NCBI GenBank assembly: GCA_965649825.1
Contig: OZ287706.1
Coordinates: 372,001 to 436,000 of the forward strand
DNA: 64,000 bases
Direction of reading: 5' to 3'
From: Penicillus capitatus
Lineage: Eukaryota; Chlorophyta
Shown: positions 11,855-23,159 of the stretch, one piece after another
How the letters are laid out: each line of letters starts with the position of its first letter
How positions within the stretch are numbered: position 1 is the stretch's first letter
The notes under the pieces: generated by a model
Databases searched by the model: none
What the model was told of the DNA's origin: nothing
What the model saw: only the letters and a program-made list of their open reading frames with translations
Made by a program: the position numbers and the translations under genes

Positions 11855-12356
11855 ATGGAAACGAACGTCAATGTTCATCACTGGCTGCTTAAGTACATGA
11901 AAGACCATCCAATTCCAACGGTAGCTGCTAAGAATCTTCGACAGCTCCCACGGAGAACGGTATCTGTGTAGAAAGGTTCGTGGGAAGATGTATCGGGGGA
12001 GACTTTTTTGAGAGAGCTGCTCGGCGGCGAAGTTCAATCGACGAAATGGAGTGAGGTACTTTCATTCGTCTCTGAGACATGGCAGCGGCGTCTTGTCAGA
12101 CGAGGGATCCGATCTTTGACTGTGTGGAGCCCAGTGGCGTCGATCCGCGTAGCATTGCCCAACGCATCATGACCGTGCGCATCATCACCCTCCATCAAGA
12201 TGATGATGTGACAGCTCGATGGTGTAGATTCGCGCGGAGCTGGCAAAAGAATTTATCGAGGAGCTGCAGAACATCGCCGAAGAGAACAACGAGTTGTACA
12301 GAGAGACGCTTCAGCAATCGCTCGTCCTCAGCAGCTCAGAGGAAGACGATTCGTGA
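11855..12356 (+). CDS. Small conserved-looking protein of unknown function
   Basis: Spliced over four exons this gives a protein of about 118 residues starting METNVNVHHWLLKYMK and ending LSSSEEDDS. The middle reads SWEDVSGETFLRELLGG, then TRDPIFDCVEPSGVDPRS, then a helical IRAELAKEFIEELQNIAEEN. The last intron (about 12170-12223) contains GATGATGTGACAG before its acceptor. The regular helical pattern and sensible splicing support a real gene. The layout reminds me of small plastid-associated proteins of algae and plants, but I cannot name a family. An Arg-rich ORF just upstream (11570-11840) may be leader or transit sequence. Confidence 0.55.
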
Positions 12357-12621
12357 CGTCTCACACTTTAAATGTGTGATCTTAATCATGGCCGTCCATT
12401 GTTTGCCTTGTATATGTCATCATTGGATGACGATGGGTGACATGGAAGACGTTAAGTATTGTTATCGAGCAGGCACGTGAGAAAGGCCTGTAGCGTCACG
12501 GATTTTTGCATGCCCAAGAGATCGGAAGCGGCGAAGAAGGTGCCGTCCGTATTGCCAACCATTCGCTGCATCCACCTACATTGCCCAGTGATGGTCACAC
12601 TTGTGTGACATTGCGATGACG

Positions 12622-13659
12622 CTACTGGTAACAGCGTTTGTCTTTCTTGGGGAAGGAAGCTGGTGGCAAGCCGGGATCACAAGGATCTAGCCGTTCCAGT
12701 CGTTCACGCGTCGCAGATTCTCCTCCCTTGCAGAACTCTTTCACATACAGAAGCGCATCGGCATAGCCGACACACAGTCCAATCCCCTCATCGACGACCG
12801 AAATCTCCACGAAGAAGTCCTTCTACACACATCACACTTATCTCACACACTCAAGACCAACGGCAACGTACGGTCGGCAACTCCAACTGAGACGAGCAAA
12901 GAATCTTCTTCGTCAACAGTCGAACCTGTCATACATACCACACATCTCACTCCTGTCACATCAAATCTCGCATGCTACCTGTCCTCTCCCTGGGGTATCC
13001 ATCTCGGCAAGGACGCGGGTGGTCAGGTCATGAAATCTCAGCAGTGTTGGTGGAATCACGTCTTTGACCTTGTCTCTTTCGACCGCCACGAGGCGTCGTC
13101 GCGGTTTTCGTCCCTCCTGTCCCATCATCTTAGCATCTGGCGATGTGCGGCGCTCCTTCTTCCAGCGAGAAGATGATGTGACATCTGAGTCTCTTCGCCG
13201 CTTAGAGCCCTCCGTTTTTCCTCCTCGGATCTCGCCTCTCAACATTGGCGTCGTCCCTTTTGCACCGCTGCGCCCTTTCAATCGAGCTTCCAGTCCATTT
13301 GGTTGATTTCTCCACGAAAATCGCTTAACATCAGACGTCACATCATCGATCTTTGAAATCACGACGGACGACATTGCCACTTCGCCGGGTAACGTCACAT
13401 CAAACTCGCGGATCTCCTGCAACGTTCTCTTGAGCGAAGGAAACTCGAGACGCAGTTGTGCAGCTCTCCTCTGACGCTCCGTCTTTTCATCCGTCTCTGT
13501 GGCTCGCCGTTTCTCCTTTTCACGCTACACGACAGCCGTCGCCTTGTCCTCCTCCACTTGTGTCATTCTTACGGAACGTGTCGCTTTGCGTTTCTTGCGA
13601 TGTTGCTTTCGCGTCAGAAACGCCTCGAGGAGTGCCGCGACCGAATTTCCGTTTTCCAT
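12622..13659 (-). CDS. Unrecognised basic/coiled-coil protein
   Basis: The start MENGNSVAALLEAFLTRKQ at 13659 splices to a Lys/Arg/Glu-rich coiled region (REKEKRRATETDEKTERQRR), then to LKRTLQEIREFDVTLPGE and a long basic linker. Two more exons end in DFFVEISVVDEGIGLCVGY and a Pro/Lys tail. TGATGTGAC occurs within the apparently open 13.0-13.4 kb stretch, so additional in-frame introns may be hidden there. No domain is recognised. It ends 265 bp from the preceding + strand gene in convergent orientation. Confidence 0.5.
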
Positions 13660-13907
13660 CGTATGAAGCGACGTCCCATCACCGCAAGCCGCACGTCACT
13701 TCGACACACCGTCAGCCGCGTGCGTCACCATCATCCCACCAAGTCCCCCCTCGCAGCACAGCATTGCTTCTGCCAGACCCTCAACCCACACGCTCGCTTC
13801 GCAGACGCTTAAACGCAGATTCTCACACTTTTCAACGCACAAAAAACGACAGGCATGTCACACTTTTCTCCGATAGCACGTCACCATCCGCCTTCATCTC
13901 CACAGCG

Positions 13908-14180
13908 TCATGGCTGTTTGCTATAGCTCTCTGCCTTTTTCATAATGTACTGATGCGTGTCCAAGAATCTCTTAGCGCAATTGCTGAGACATGCGCTCTC
14001 GCGTGAGGAAAATCCACTGCTCGGCGTTCCGGTACATTTACTCCAACACACTTCGGTGATCTTGGAGACGAGTCTCTGGACAATGGCTTTCTGCTGTTCC
14101 AGTTCGAGTTCCTGCGCCAGCTGTGCTGAGACTTGCGGCGTGGACATCGTACACGCAGCCGTTCTTCTCGTCGTTGTCAT
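13908..14180 (-). CDS. TIM8: Mitochondrial import inner membrane translocase subunit TIM8
   Basis: This is a small intermembrane-space chaperone that escorts hydrophobic precursors to the inner-membrane TIM22 complex. The twin CX3C motifs are CWSKC and CLSNC, separated by a 14-residue loop. Flanking residues SRESACLSNCAKRFLDTHQY resemble TIM8 more than TIM13. The protein is about 90 residues with no intron required. The first ATG of the open frame, 14180, is used. It is divergent from MED25 with 84 bp between starts. Confidence 0.88.
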   Translation of the reverse strand: MTTTRRTAACTMSTPQVSAQLAQELELEQQKAIVQRLVSKITEVCWSKCTGTPSSGFSSRESACLSNCAKRFLDTHQYIMKKAESYSKQP

Positions 14181-14264
14181 GAATGACGTGACGTCGGCCA
14201 ACTTCGTTAAATCGCTGCGCTCGTGAGCGCGCGTCGTAAAATAATACTTCTTGTCAAGTACGTG

Positions 14265-16541
14265 ATGATTTCCTGTTCGCGTTTGCTCGTTCTCGTCGAA
14301 GACACAACGGCATCCCGCGATCTTTGGCCCTTATGGAGCCAGAAAGCTTTGGAGCCCATTCTCGAAAAGATAGAAAGCGCAGCCTTCGGTTATTATGAAT
14401 TGAATCTCGTCGCCTTCGCGTCGGTGGACGGCTTAAGCGACGGATGCGTACGCAGCGGAACCTGGACGCAAAACGTTTGGCGTTTTCGACAGTATTGCGA
14501 GAGTTTGAAATTCGAGGGCACCGGAAATTCCAATGCAATGTGCGAAGCCCTCGTCGAGGCGACGTACTTAACGCGGCAGCCATCGACTCTTGGAAAACTC
14601 GAAAATGTGACTCAGCACGTTCTGTTGTGTACCGCAGGATCGATAGGACGACTGTCGGTTCCTTGGCCTTTCCGAGAGCACGTCTCACACGACGGCGACC
14701 GACGCGTCCATCTTCTGACCATACTGGGACACATGGTGACGACGCGTGGACTGTCCTTCAGTATATTAACGGTGGGCACGCTCAACAACATCTTGCCGAA
14801 GAAATTTGGGACATTGGTCGGCAGCCGCGTTCTCAAAATGTGCGAGAAACTTTCGCCGCAGCAAAACTATCTCATGCTCATTCATCCACGATGGCGTCAT
14901 GGCTATCAAGCGCTGTTCCCGGAGTGCAAAGAGATGGAGGAATGGATCGACGCGGCGGCGGTTTCTGCCAGCGATTCCGATCAGAACTTCCGAACGGCGA
15001 GTCCTTCGCTGCCACTACCGCCGCACATCCGGCCAGAAGCTGCCCTGAAGCCACTGGACATTCACCAATTCCCCCCTCCCATGCCACCTAGTCGCGCTGC
15101 CGTTGAACAAGCGGCTCTATCGATCAAGACGGGACAAGAGTTCCCAGATGCCATCCGTCTATCGTCTTGGTCTAAGGCTCAAGACGCCAAGCTTTCATGG
15201 AATGACAGCACAACGTTGCATCTCTATCATCATTCCGATCACGACCTCTCCAAGATGTCGGTCGATGGGCTGAGCTCGGTCGAATCCGAATTGGCATTGG
15301 AACGGGATTTGCTGCAACTGGAAAGCACGCAGACTTCTTTTCGTGATGTCAGTTCCGAAAAGGAGAGCAAGGTTGAGAGTTCCACGTCTTATGGCGGCGG
15401 TGTCACATCACCTGCGCATTCTTCCACGAAATATTCGGCGCTTTCTGTTGATCCATCATCGGTGGCCATTCGAGATCCTTTTGCCACTAATGCAGCTCAG
15501 ATGGCGACAGTCCTTCCAGAAGACGGAGCATCTTCGACCCAGTCGCAGCGCATCCCGATTGCTGCACAACGAAGCAAGACGATGTCCTCTTCGGCCTCCG
15601 TTTCAATAGAGACGTGCCGTAAGTTGGATGAACTGTCATCTCAAAGACGATCTTTGCCCAGAAACGGCGTCCTGGTGGAGAAAAGGGCACAAACAATTGA
15701 TCATCGACGTTCCTGGCCGAGTCCAACAACACCAACGGAACCGCGAAATCTGCTCGACTCCACTCGGAGTTATCCTACTATCGATGACCCTCTATCAGCG
15801 TACCCATTGTCAAGTGAGATCGCAATTGGACGATGACGATGGTATAAGGCGGGATGCGATAACAGGTCAAGATGGACGTCAAACAAAGCGACTCCGAACG
15901 AATTATCCTACGGGCAATACAAAGCCACCGTTGATTCAGTCTCCTCTTTCGGTCTTTCCATCACGCAAGCGAGATGAACCATCTTCTGATTTGTTCTATT
16001 CTTCCCGGCAGCCATCGTGGAAAGTGGAGCCGGCGACTCAACCAACAGGACCCGCACGTGCGTCTCTTTTCATGCGTTTCTCTTCGTGCTATCTCATGGT
16101 TGAGACATAGGAGTGGATCTCTTAGGTACGCTGATGCCATCCAGTGGCTTCGGATGGAATGTGGAGTGGAGTGGTCCATTGTACCTCACTGGCACTTTTG
16201 TACACCAATCTGCACCGCAGAAGCTCTTTGACATGGAAGTCCTGTGCAAGAGGACGCTCTCAAACGAAGGAATGTGGCCATCCGAACTCCTGGTGCATAA
16301 TGTCGTGCCTAAGACGCAGCAGCGGTGTCCAGCCTCTTGCATGATCAGCCCTAAATGGAGCAGCATGACCGAAATGGGCAGAACCTTTGCCAAGTGGCTA
16401 ACCGAGAATAACATGATAGCTATAGCTGATCTGATAGGCGAGAAATCATCAAGTCGCCTTATCATCTCTGTTCAGGAGAGCAATGGCAACGGACAATGTC
16501 AATTGGTGGCTGGCTTCCAAAGAGAAGGCAGTGAATTATGA
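14265..16541 (+). CDS. MED25: Mediator complex subunit 25
   Basis: This is a Mediator tail subunit that receives signals from transcriptional activators. The N-terminal von Willebrand A-like domain reads LLVLVEDTTASRDLWPLW, LNLVAFAS, TWTQNVWRF, FEGTGNSNAMCEALVEATY and VLLCTAGS. A long Ser/Pro-rich linker follows. After two introns (the first about 15810-15862) the C-terminal activator-interaction domain reads VEWSGPLYLTGTFVH to LIISVQESNGNGQCQLVAG. The ATG at 14265 lies in the open frame just before the VWA strand. About 680 residues is typical for the family. Confidence 0.82.
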
Positions 16542-17002
16542 GGCGTAATCCTGTTTTGAATCCGGCTGCCTAACATTTCATTTAACAAGGGACAGAGACC
16601 GCTCTCTTTCTATGCTCTCTTTGCATCCCGCTCGCATCCTTCGACCATTACGGTCACTCAGCTGTCGTCCACACATCCAACGATATCGCGCAAGGGGCGG
16701 CGGAGAGGACAAAGGAGAAAGAAGCGGGCAGCGACGTGATCGTGCCGTGGTGACGCTAAGCGACGTTGCTGATCGATCTCTCCGTGCGTTGTAGGAACGA
16801 CGACCGTGACAGATCTCACGGTGTTTCGATTGACGCTCGGGATCCCGGGATTCGATGACGCGATGATACCGAGGGTGGTTGGATGTCTCGGTCTCGGCCT
16901 GCTGCTCTGGAACAGGATCGATTCGGGTGCCCTGATCTCGCCATTGCAGGCAACGCCTTACCAAACCCGATCTGCCATCTCTTCTGATGTCGTTCCCTGT
17001 AG
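16542..17002. other. Spacer without a convincing gene
   Basis: Overlapping Arg-rich ORFs run through both strands here, but none has a start, domain or splice pattern I can support. The last bases before 17003 (CCCTGTAG) could be the acceptor of a leader intron of the next gene. Confidence 0.4.
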
Positions 17003-17683
17003 ATGCGCTCGGAAAGCGTTGGCTTCTTGCTGTGCCTCGCGTGCATCGCTCTGCCGGCGATCGGGGCCCGACTGGACGCAGGAATGACGGAGAGTGGCCG
17101 ACGCAATGTATCGGATCTATCCAGCATCCAACAAGGCTTCGCTCTTGATCCATCCCTCACCGAGTTCTCAAAACGCGTGCGCGATTCTCCGGATGAAAAG
17201 CGAGTGATCGCAAAGGGGCAGCGTTACAGGAGATGGCATGGAGTTCCTACGCCCTGCTCAAGTGCACGAACGTCTGCACCATCTTCATCATGGCAGACAG
17301 ACAGTGCCAAATGGCACGAGGATTCTTCAACGCCGCACTCTTTACGGATACCGACAGCCGCATCTCACTCACTCGTCTCAACCAAGCACGCCAACATATG
17401 TCTCCCAGTCACATCTCACTCTTTTTGTGTATAGGTGATGGAGCAGAGTCCGATTCCGACCGTCGACGACGATCCGCAGATCTATCTTCCAAACAGGGCG
17501 GCGATGCGCCGACGCGGTATTCAACTGGATGTTGTGCAGATGCATGCACGTTCCTGCTGTATCCAGCGCATTGCCCCTGGTATGATGTTGGTTGTCTTAT
17601 CGGATACAGAGAATGCTCTTTCGTCGAGAGAACGATCATGGATCGGCGCCATTGCTGCAAAGCTCGCCGGGACATGTGCATAA
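17003..17683 (+). CDS. Secreted protein of unknown function
   Basis: The start MRSESVGFLLCLACIALPAIGA is a clean signal peptide. The mature protein continues RLDAGMTESGRRNVSD. It then splices to EMAWSSYALLKCTNVCTIF, and through a likely GC-AG intron (CAA|GCACGC, near 17386-17432) to MEQSPIPTVDDDPQIYLP. It ends with VLSDTENALSSRERSWI at 17683. Five or more cysteines fit an ER or extracellular location. I do not recognise a family. Frame changes between exons mean the model rests on splice-site reading, so internal boundaries are tentative. Confidence 0.5.
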
Positions 17684-17842
17684 CATCGACGACGTTTCTC
17701 TTGGCAAATGGCGTCGACATTAATTCGATTGACCCGACGCGTCCTCCCGCGTGCCTTCGCCTCAAACGCGCGTCGTCCATTCCTGCCGATCTGTCGCACC
17801 AACGCTCCGCCTCTGCGCATCTCCCGACGACTGGTTTCACGT

Positions 17843-19510
17843 ATGGAGGCGCGTGCCATCTCTTACCTGTAAGAATCTCCGAATAAATCTCTTGCTTTCT
17901 GTGAGAAGACGGCTGCAGGAATCAACCAGATGCAGCGGCACTGGATATGGATCTCATGGGTGATCTGCATTTCAGCATCGATCAGCTGATGGAACTGGCA
18001 GGACTCTCTGTTGCTTCGGCCATCGCCTGTGAGTACTCACCTCGGCGCTTTCCTCGTGTGCTAGTGATCGCGGGTCCCGGGAACAACGGAGGAGATGGCC
18101 TCGTTGCCGCACGACATCTCACACATTTTGGTCACACTGTTCAAGTCCATTCGATCTGTATACTGCATCACCGATGATGAAAATGGGTGTCGTCGTCTAG
18201 CTGCTCTATCCCATTCCCACAAACAAAATGCTCTACGATAATCTACTGGCCCAGTGCGAGACGCTATCCGTCAAGATGTGCACACCAGATGTCCTTGAAG
18301 TAACGCCCATTCTTCACGGGTGAAATCGTCGTGATGATGTGACAGGGACGTGCATTGAGTGAGAGATTTGATTTGGTAGTCGATGCGATTTTCGGCTTCA
18401 GTTTCAGAGGAGAGCCGCGTCCACCCTTTGACGCCGTTCTGGATGTGAGCGTATGCTTCACACGACGAGGTGTCAGGAATGGCCGCAGGCGTTGAAACCG
18501 GAGAGAAACCCGCCGAAGATCGTGAGCGTCGACATTCCTTCCGGATGGCACGTGGAGAAAGGGGACATCCAGGGGAACGGCATCCGGCCAGACATGCTCG
18601 TCTCTCTGTCCGCTCCCAAAGAATGCGCTCGGCGTTTTGAAGTGACAGCCACACGAGGAGCCATTCCCACTCGTATGCTGACTGTGCTGCACAGGGAGCA
18701 CACCATTACTTAGGTGGTCGCTTTCTGCCACCTTCCCTTACGCAGAAATTCCGCATTACCTTGCCCGCCTACGCGGAAGGTCGGCAATGCGTCAGACTGG
18801 GTGGCGCAGCATCGAGCTGTGAGTTGCAAACCATGAGGGAGACATACGAGAACGAAGGCATCGATGAAGCACAGCTGCACGCCGATCCGATCGAGCAGTT
18901 CAGGCTCTGGTTTGAAGAGCACAAGAGTTTTGGCGGCGCCCGGGTGCCAAACGCCATGATCCTGGCCACCTGTGGCGAAGACGCTAAACCATCCGCCCGT
19001 TGCGTTTTGCTCAAAGGACTGGAGCACGGCGGCTTCGTCTTCTACACCAACTACGAGAGCAAGAAGGCAAACCAGATCAAAGAGAACGGACATGCAGCTC
19101 TTTGCTTCAACATGGAGGCTTTGCACCGACAGGTCGGCCGTGCAGAAGTCAAACGTCATTCATGGTGTGTGCAGGTGAGGGTGGAGGGCGTCGTTCGTCG
19201 TCTTTCGGCCACAGAATCCGACGCGTACTTCAGCACGCGGCCTCGGCATTCACAAATAGGCGCATGGGCGAGTCGGCAATCGTCGGTCCTCTCTAGTCGC
19301 CAAGAGATCGACGATAAGGAGCGCGAAATCGCTGAGCGCTTTGCCGATGTCTCTCAGGCCATTCCGCGACCGGATAACTGGGGCGGCTATGTCGTTGTGC
19401 CACTCAGTGTGGAATTTTGGCAAGGACGTGCGGGTCGTTTGCATGATCGCTGTGAGTTCTTTCGCGATACAGTCAACGCGGCTTGGCGCCGACGTCGATT
19501 GAGCCCATAA
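17843..19510 (+). CDS. PDX3: NAD(P)HX epimerase / pyridoxamine-phosphate oxidase fusion (PDX3 type)
   Basis: Two enzymes are fused. The N-terminal YjeF_N domain repairs hydrated NAD(P)[59 protein letters not shown] and [11 protein letters not shown]. The C-terminal domain oxidises PNP/PMP to pyridoxal phosphate: [64 protein letters not shown] and GRLHDR. Exons join in frame across at least six introns of about 32-57 nt. One ends GATGATGTGACAG at the acceptor. This domain order is known from plant PDX3. The start [11 protein letters not shown] matches the YjeF_N beginning, but a longer targeting sequence upstream is not excluded. Confidence 0.88.
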
Positions 19511-19689
19511 GCCGTTCAATTTAAAACGGTTATTACGTGGCCTTTGTGTACAGATAACCTCAAGTATCGGTCTTCACGGAATAACGCCCGCACGCACTTT
19601 GTCGCCTGACCTGTCGCAGCTGGTGGTTTCGCCCTCTCGACCAAACATCAACGTGCGTCGCCGCGTGTTGTCATCCGATATTTAGTGTC

Positions 19690-20538
19690 ATGCAATTAGG
19701 CGATATATATAGCGAACCACTGCTGGAAGAGCGTTATCGGGTCTCGGTCCTAGAAACGTTTGTGTACACCATGCAGACTGCGCCGCCGGCTGAACGAGCA
19801 TCCCTGTGGATGGATATCCGTGCCGTGCAGTCATGGTTACCGCGAGGCCGCATGGTCGTGGGCATCCTCGGAAGCAGCACATTTCACGATCCCTTCTCGC
19901 CCAGTATCTGCCGCTATCTCGGAGAAGAACTATGGCAAGCGGGCATTGCGATTCTCACGATTCAAAGCGAAGGCATCGGAGAGATGGTGACATGGAGCTA
20001 CGTTATGCGAGGTGGCAGTGAGGCAAAGCAAAGCGCATTTCATTTGACGTCAGACGAAAACAAGAGACCCGGTGACGTCGTTGAGAAGTCATCGATGGGC
20101 TGGGTCGTGGCAGGAGGCGCAACCAACGAAGTGAGCAAGCATCCACATCCATAACATCAAAGGCATGCTCATCGCGTCCATGTGCTGTATGGACATTGCA
20201 GGAAAATCGAAGACTGTTCTCGATGATCACTCCTGTTTATATACTGATCGAAGGCGGTCCTCGTTCGGCATTCATGGCACGCATGGCAATGCAACAGGTG
20301 GGTGACCCATCACCTGTCACATCAGTGGATGATGTGTGTGTAGGGTGCCGTAATAATTCCAGTTTCGCGATGCGGAGGAGCTGCCAAAGGTCTTTTTGGG
20401 GCACCCATTTTTCCCAAACCGTCTGGTGTGCCCCTAAAACAATGGATACTTTTAAGGGATCCATGGGAGGACGTTCGCAACACGGTGGTGTGTGTGGTCC
20501 GAATCATTCAAGCTCTCTACAATACGACTACTCCTTAG
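19690..20538 (+). CDS. LOG/SLOG-like Rossmann-fold nucleotide-binding protein
   Basis: The fold is suggested by VVGILGSSTFHDPFSPSIC (first strand and loop), GIGEMV, VYILIEGGPRSAFMARMAMQ and GAVIIPVSRCGGAAKG. These match the glycine-rich pattern of TIGR00725/LOG-like lysine-decarboxylase-fold proteins. Introns lie at about 20131-20201 and 20298-20343. After splicing, ENRRLFSMITP precedes the IEGG strand as in that family. The key PGGxGTxxE motif of true cytokinin-activating LOG enzymes is altered to EGGPRSAFMA, so I do not claim that activity. A stop at 20538 is reached after LYNTTTP. Confidence 0.65.
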
Positions 20539-23027
20539 GACATACGTCACGTCGTCGTTACATCTCTATGAAGTCTAGGAAGCTCGTTTTCTAATTGACT
20601 GCATTTGCTTTTTCTCGTACGCGCTAGTACATCCGGCATTTCATTTCATGGACAGCAGATAGTTTTGACACGACCTCGGTTTTTCATTCTAGTGAGCTGG
20701 GTTGGGCGCATGGAATACAGAACATCGCCAGCTGACATGCACACTGAATGGGACGCTTTGCTCATTTCACTGAACATGGGTACTGGGAATGTTTTGTATG
20801 GTTAAGAACCGCGGATGTAAATAACGGTAGACAACCCGGCCGACCTTCGTCAAAGATGTCAATCCTGAATGCCCTCCGACGGTTATGAACAAAGGGTCAT
20901 CCTAGCCTATACATACTACTAGCCTTGGTAGATGTGCTTCTCGTGCGCAATAAACGCATACATGATATATATGGAGAAGCTAGTACTGCTAAGAATTGTC
21001 AAGTCGCTTTGTTTTCTGTGGAGAAGATACACAGCGTATGGGGTGAGGAATAAGGAAGGGTTGTTTTCTTTGACGAGGGGTGGTGGGTAAAGGGTGTCTC
21101 ACGGAGAAAGAGGACGAAGGTTGTCAACAAACCGACGTTCTCAATTTGTTTCGGGTGTTGTTGTCTACCGACAAGAGCTTTCATGACTGCAAATATTGTG
21201 CACTCGGATGCTGAGTCATGGATTTTTTGTGATGAACAACATCCAGTGTGTTATGTAATTTTGATATTTCGGCACATGTGGCTCAAGAATCGCGCAGATC
21301 CGAAGCAGATCAAAAATATCAGGCAACAGACGATGCACACAAGCTGTCACACTTGTGTGACTATGGGCTGATGCACATGGTATTGGATGTGAAATCGGAC
21401 AACAGGTAAGTGCATAGCAGCGGTACTGTCGAGTGCATCGGGCACCAGACGATCGATCACAGATTCGGGAATCGGAGGCGGGTTAGTCACACATAGCCAT
21501 CATAGGAATCTCCTGTAATAGGGAAATCGATATATCGTCATCACCCCCAATGTGCATGCAATGGCAGCAGCGATCAGAAGAAGACGAATGCACGTCCACT
21601 CCCATCCACACTCTCGCCCATCGGTGTCTTGTCCTCAATGTAGAGGCCGGTTAAGGTAACAGACATAAGAGTGAGAAATAAAAGGTCCATCATCTAACAC
21701 TCCCCTGACGAACATTCCGTCAATGTCACACATTTCTGTCTGCCATCCATCCGAGGTATGTGTCCGCCGCTATGCGCGTCCAAGGTAAGTGTTGCATCAT
21801 AGCTAAGGTATTCATGTGCAATGTGTGATGCGTTCTGTCATCCGACAGTTTCCACTGTGCTCCGGACATGATATGTGTGAGATCCATCTTTAAACTCAGT
21901 CTCTAATCAACGTTATCGGTTACACGACCAAGAGTGAGATATCACCAGACTTTGCAGAACGTGCTTTCTAAGCGGCCCCTGTTAAGAAAGGACACCTGTG
22001 CCTCGTGCTGTATCCGTCGGATACAGTTGTCGAGCAAACAGTAGGTTATGACGTCCTCCTCGCCGAGTTACCTTCCATGTCATGTGCTCGTCGCAAGTTA
22101 TCACCGTCATTCTGCGACGCAACGCGCGTCTGAAATTTGCCGAAGACGAAGTGCCGGACAACGCGAGCTAAAATCCACCGTCCATATACAACGTGCAACG
22201 ACGACGACGGCATTTCGTCAGATATGAAGACGAGGTATAGAGTGGGTTCGTTTCTTTTTCTAATCCCTTCTGCGCAGCAGACGTGGCCTTTTCGTCGATA
22301 TTGAGCGGCTGACAATGCAGGCCGTACGGCAATGCTTCGGGTCATGGCTATGACCTCGAGGCACTACCTCGTTGCTCTCTCATGCATGACTCCCTCTATC
22401 GACGTCTGTCACTCGGTGAGGTCCGTCGACCAGAAACCCACCCCTGCGAAGTCACTTCTCTCTAGGTACAGGATAGCAGTGAGCTTGGGCGCTGAACCGA
22501 ATCTCATAGATAGTGCCAACGCAGGCGCCAAGATGTCCGGACACCTCTCCCCTCCGACGACGAAAACTGCTTGAACAGCAAGAAGGGTGCAACGTCGAGG
22601 AGGTACAGGCTCCTTTCTCAGCAGTTCCCATTGGTTCCTGAGATTTTCGCAAAGGACGCGTGGCTCATCGCTCGGCCACGCGTTTTTAATGGATACGTCA
22701 CATCCGATTCTCGGTCAATTATTGCCAACTGTCCAACAGACGGCTATTCCGGCCTCTGCAGGTACCGCGAAAAACAACAGTTCCCTGTGATTTTCATAGC
22801 CGCGTCTTTTTCCCACACCTATTCGCGAGCATAGTGCAGACGAGGCTCGTTTTCAGCCAGTAAATATATTATAACTACAATGCAAGTGATGACTAAGGTG
22901 CATGCGGACCGCACGTTACCTTAATCACTACACTGTCACCTCGCCCGATGCCAACTGTGGCTATTGCGAACTGCTGACTAGCTTCGAGCAGCTTCGGACC
23001 GCGGCTTCGCCCATGGCATCGGCATCG
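20539..23027. other. Long intergenic region at the edge of the alanine-rich cluster
   Basis: No complete gene could be built. On the minus strand at 21340-21700 a hydrophobic start (MMDLLFLTLMSVTLTG) and a readable TNPPPIPESVIDRL end exist, but stops intervene and no splice junction joins them. On the plus strand 21990-22160 reads VILRRNARLKFAEDEVPDN after several frames. These may be exons of an unresolved or decayed gene. CT-rich tracts occur but no long repeat. Confidence 0.35.
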
Positions 23028-23033
23028 TATAAA
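23028..23033 (+). promoter_or_regulatory. TATA box of alanine-rich copy 1
   Basis: TATAAA followed by TTC, 132 bp upstream of the ATG. The same element recurs at a similar distance before copies 2, 3 and 6-9, which supports it as a core promoter. Confidence 0.7.
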
Positions 23034-23159
23034 TTCAGCACGACCTCGTCTTTTCCACAACGTGTTTTGTTTCTTCGGTCTGCGAACGTCCAACCTACCT
23101 TGCAGATTTTACTTCGCCTTTTGCACACGAGTGCCTGAAATCGAAGAAAGAAAGACACG

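Noticed and set aside
16578-17153. Arg/Ser-rich minus-strand ORF of 191 codons
   Set aside because: It overlaps the signal-peptide exon of the + strand gene at 17003 and looks like an antisense shadow.
21340-22050. Spliced minus-strand gene with a hydrophobic leader near 21690
   Set aside because: The downstream proline-rich frame is cut off by a stop with no acceptor between, so no continuous model could be built.
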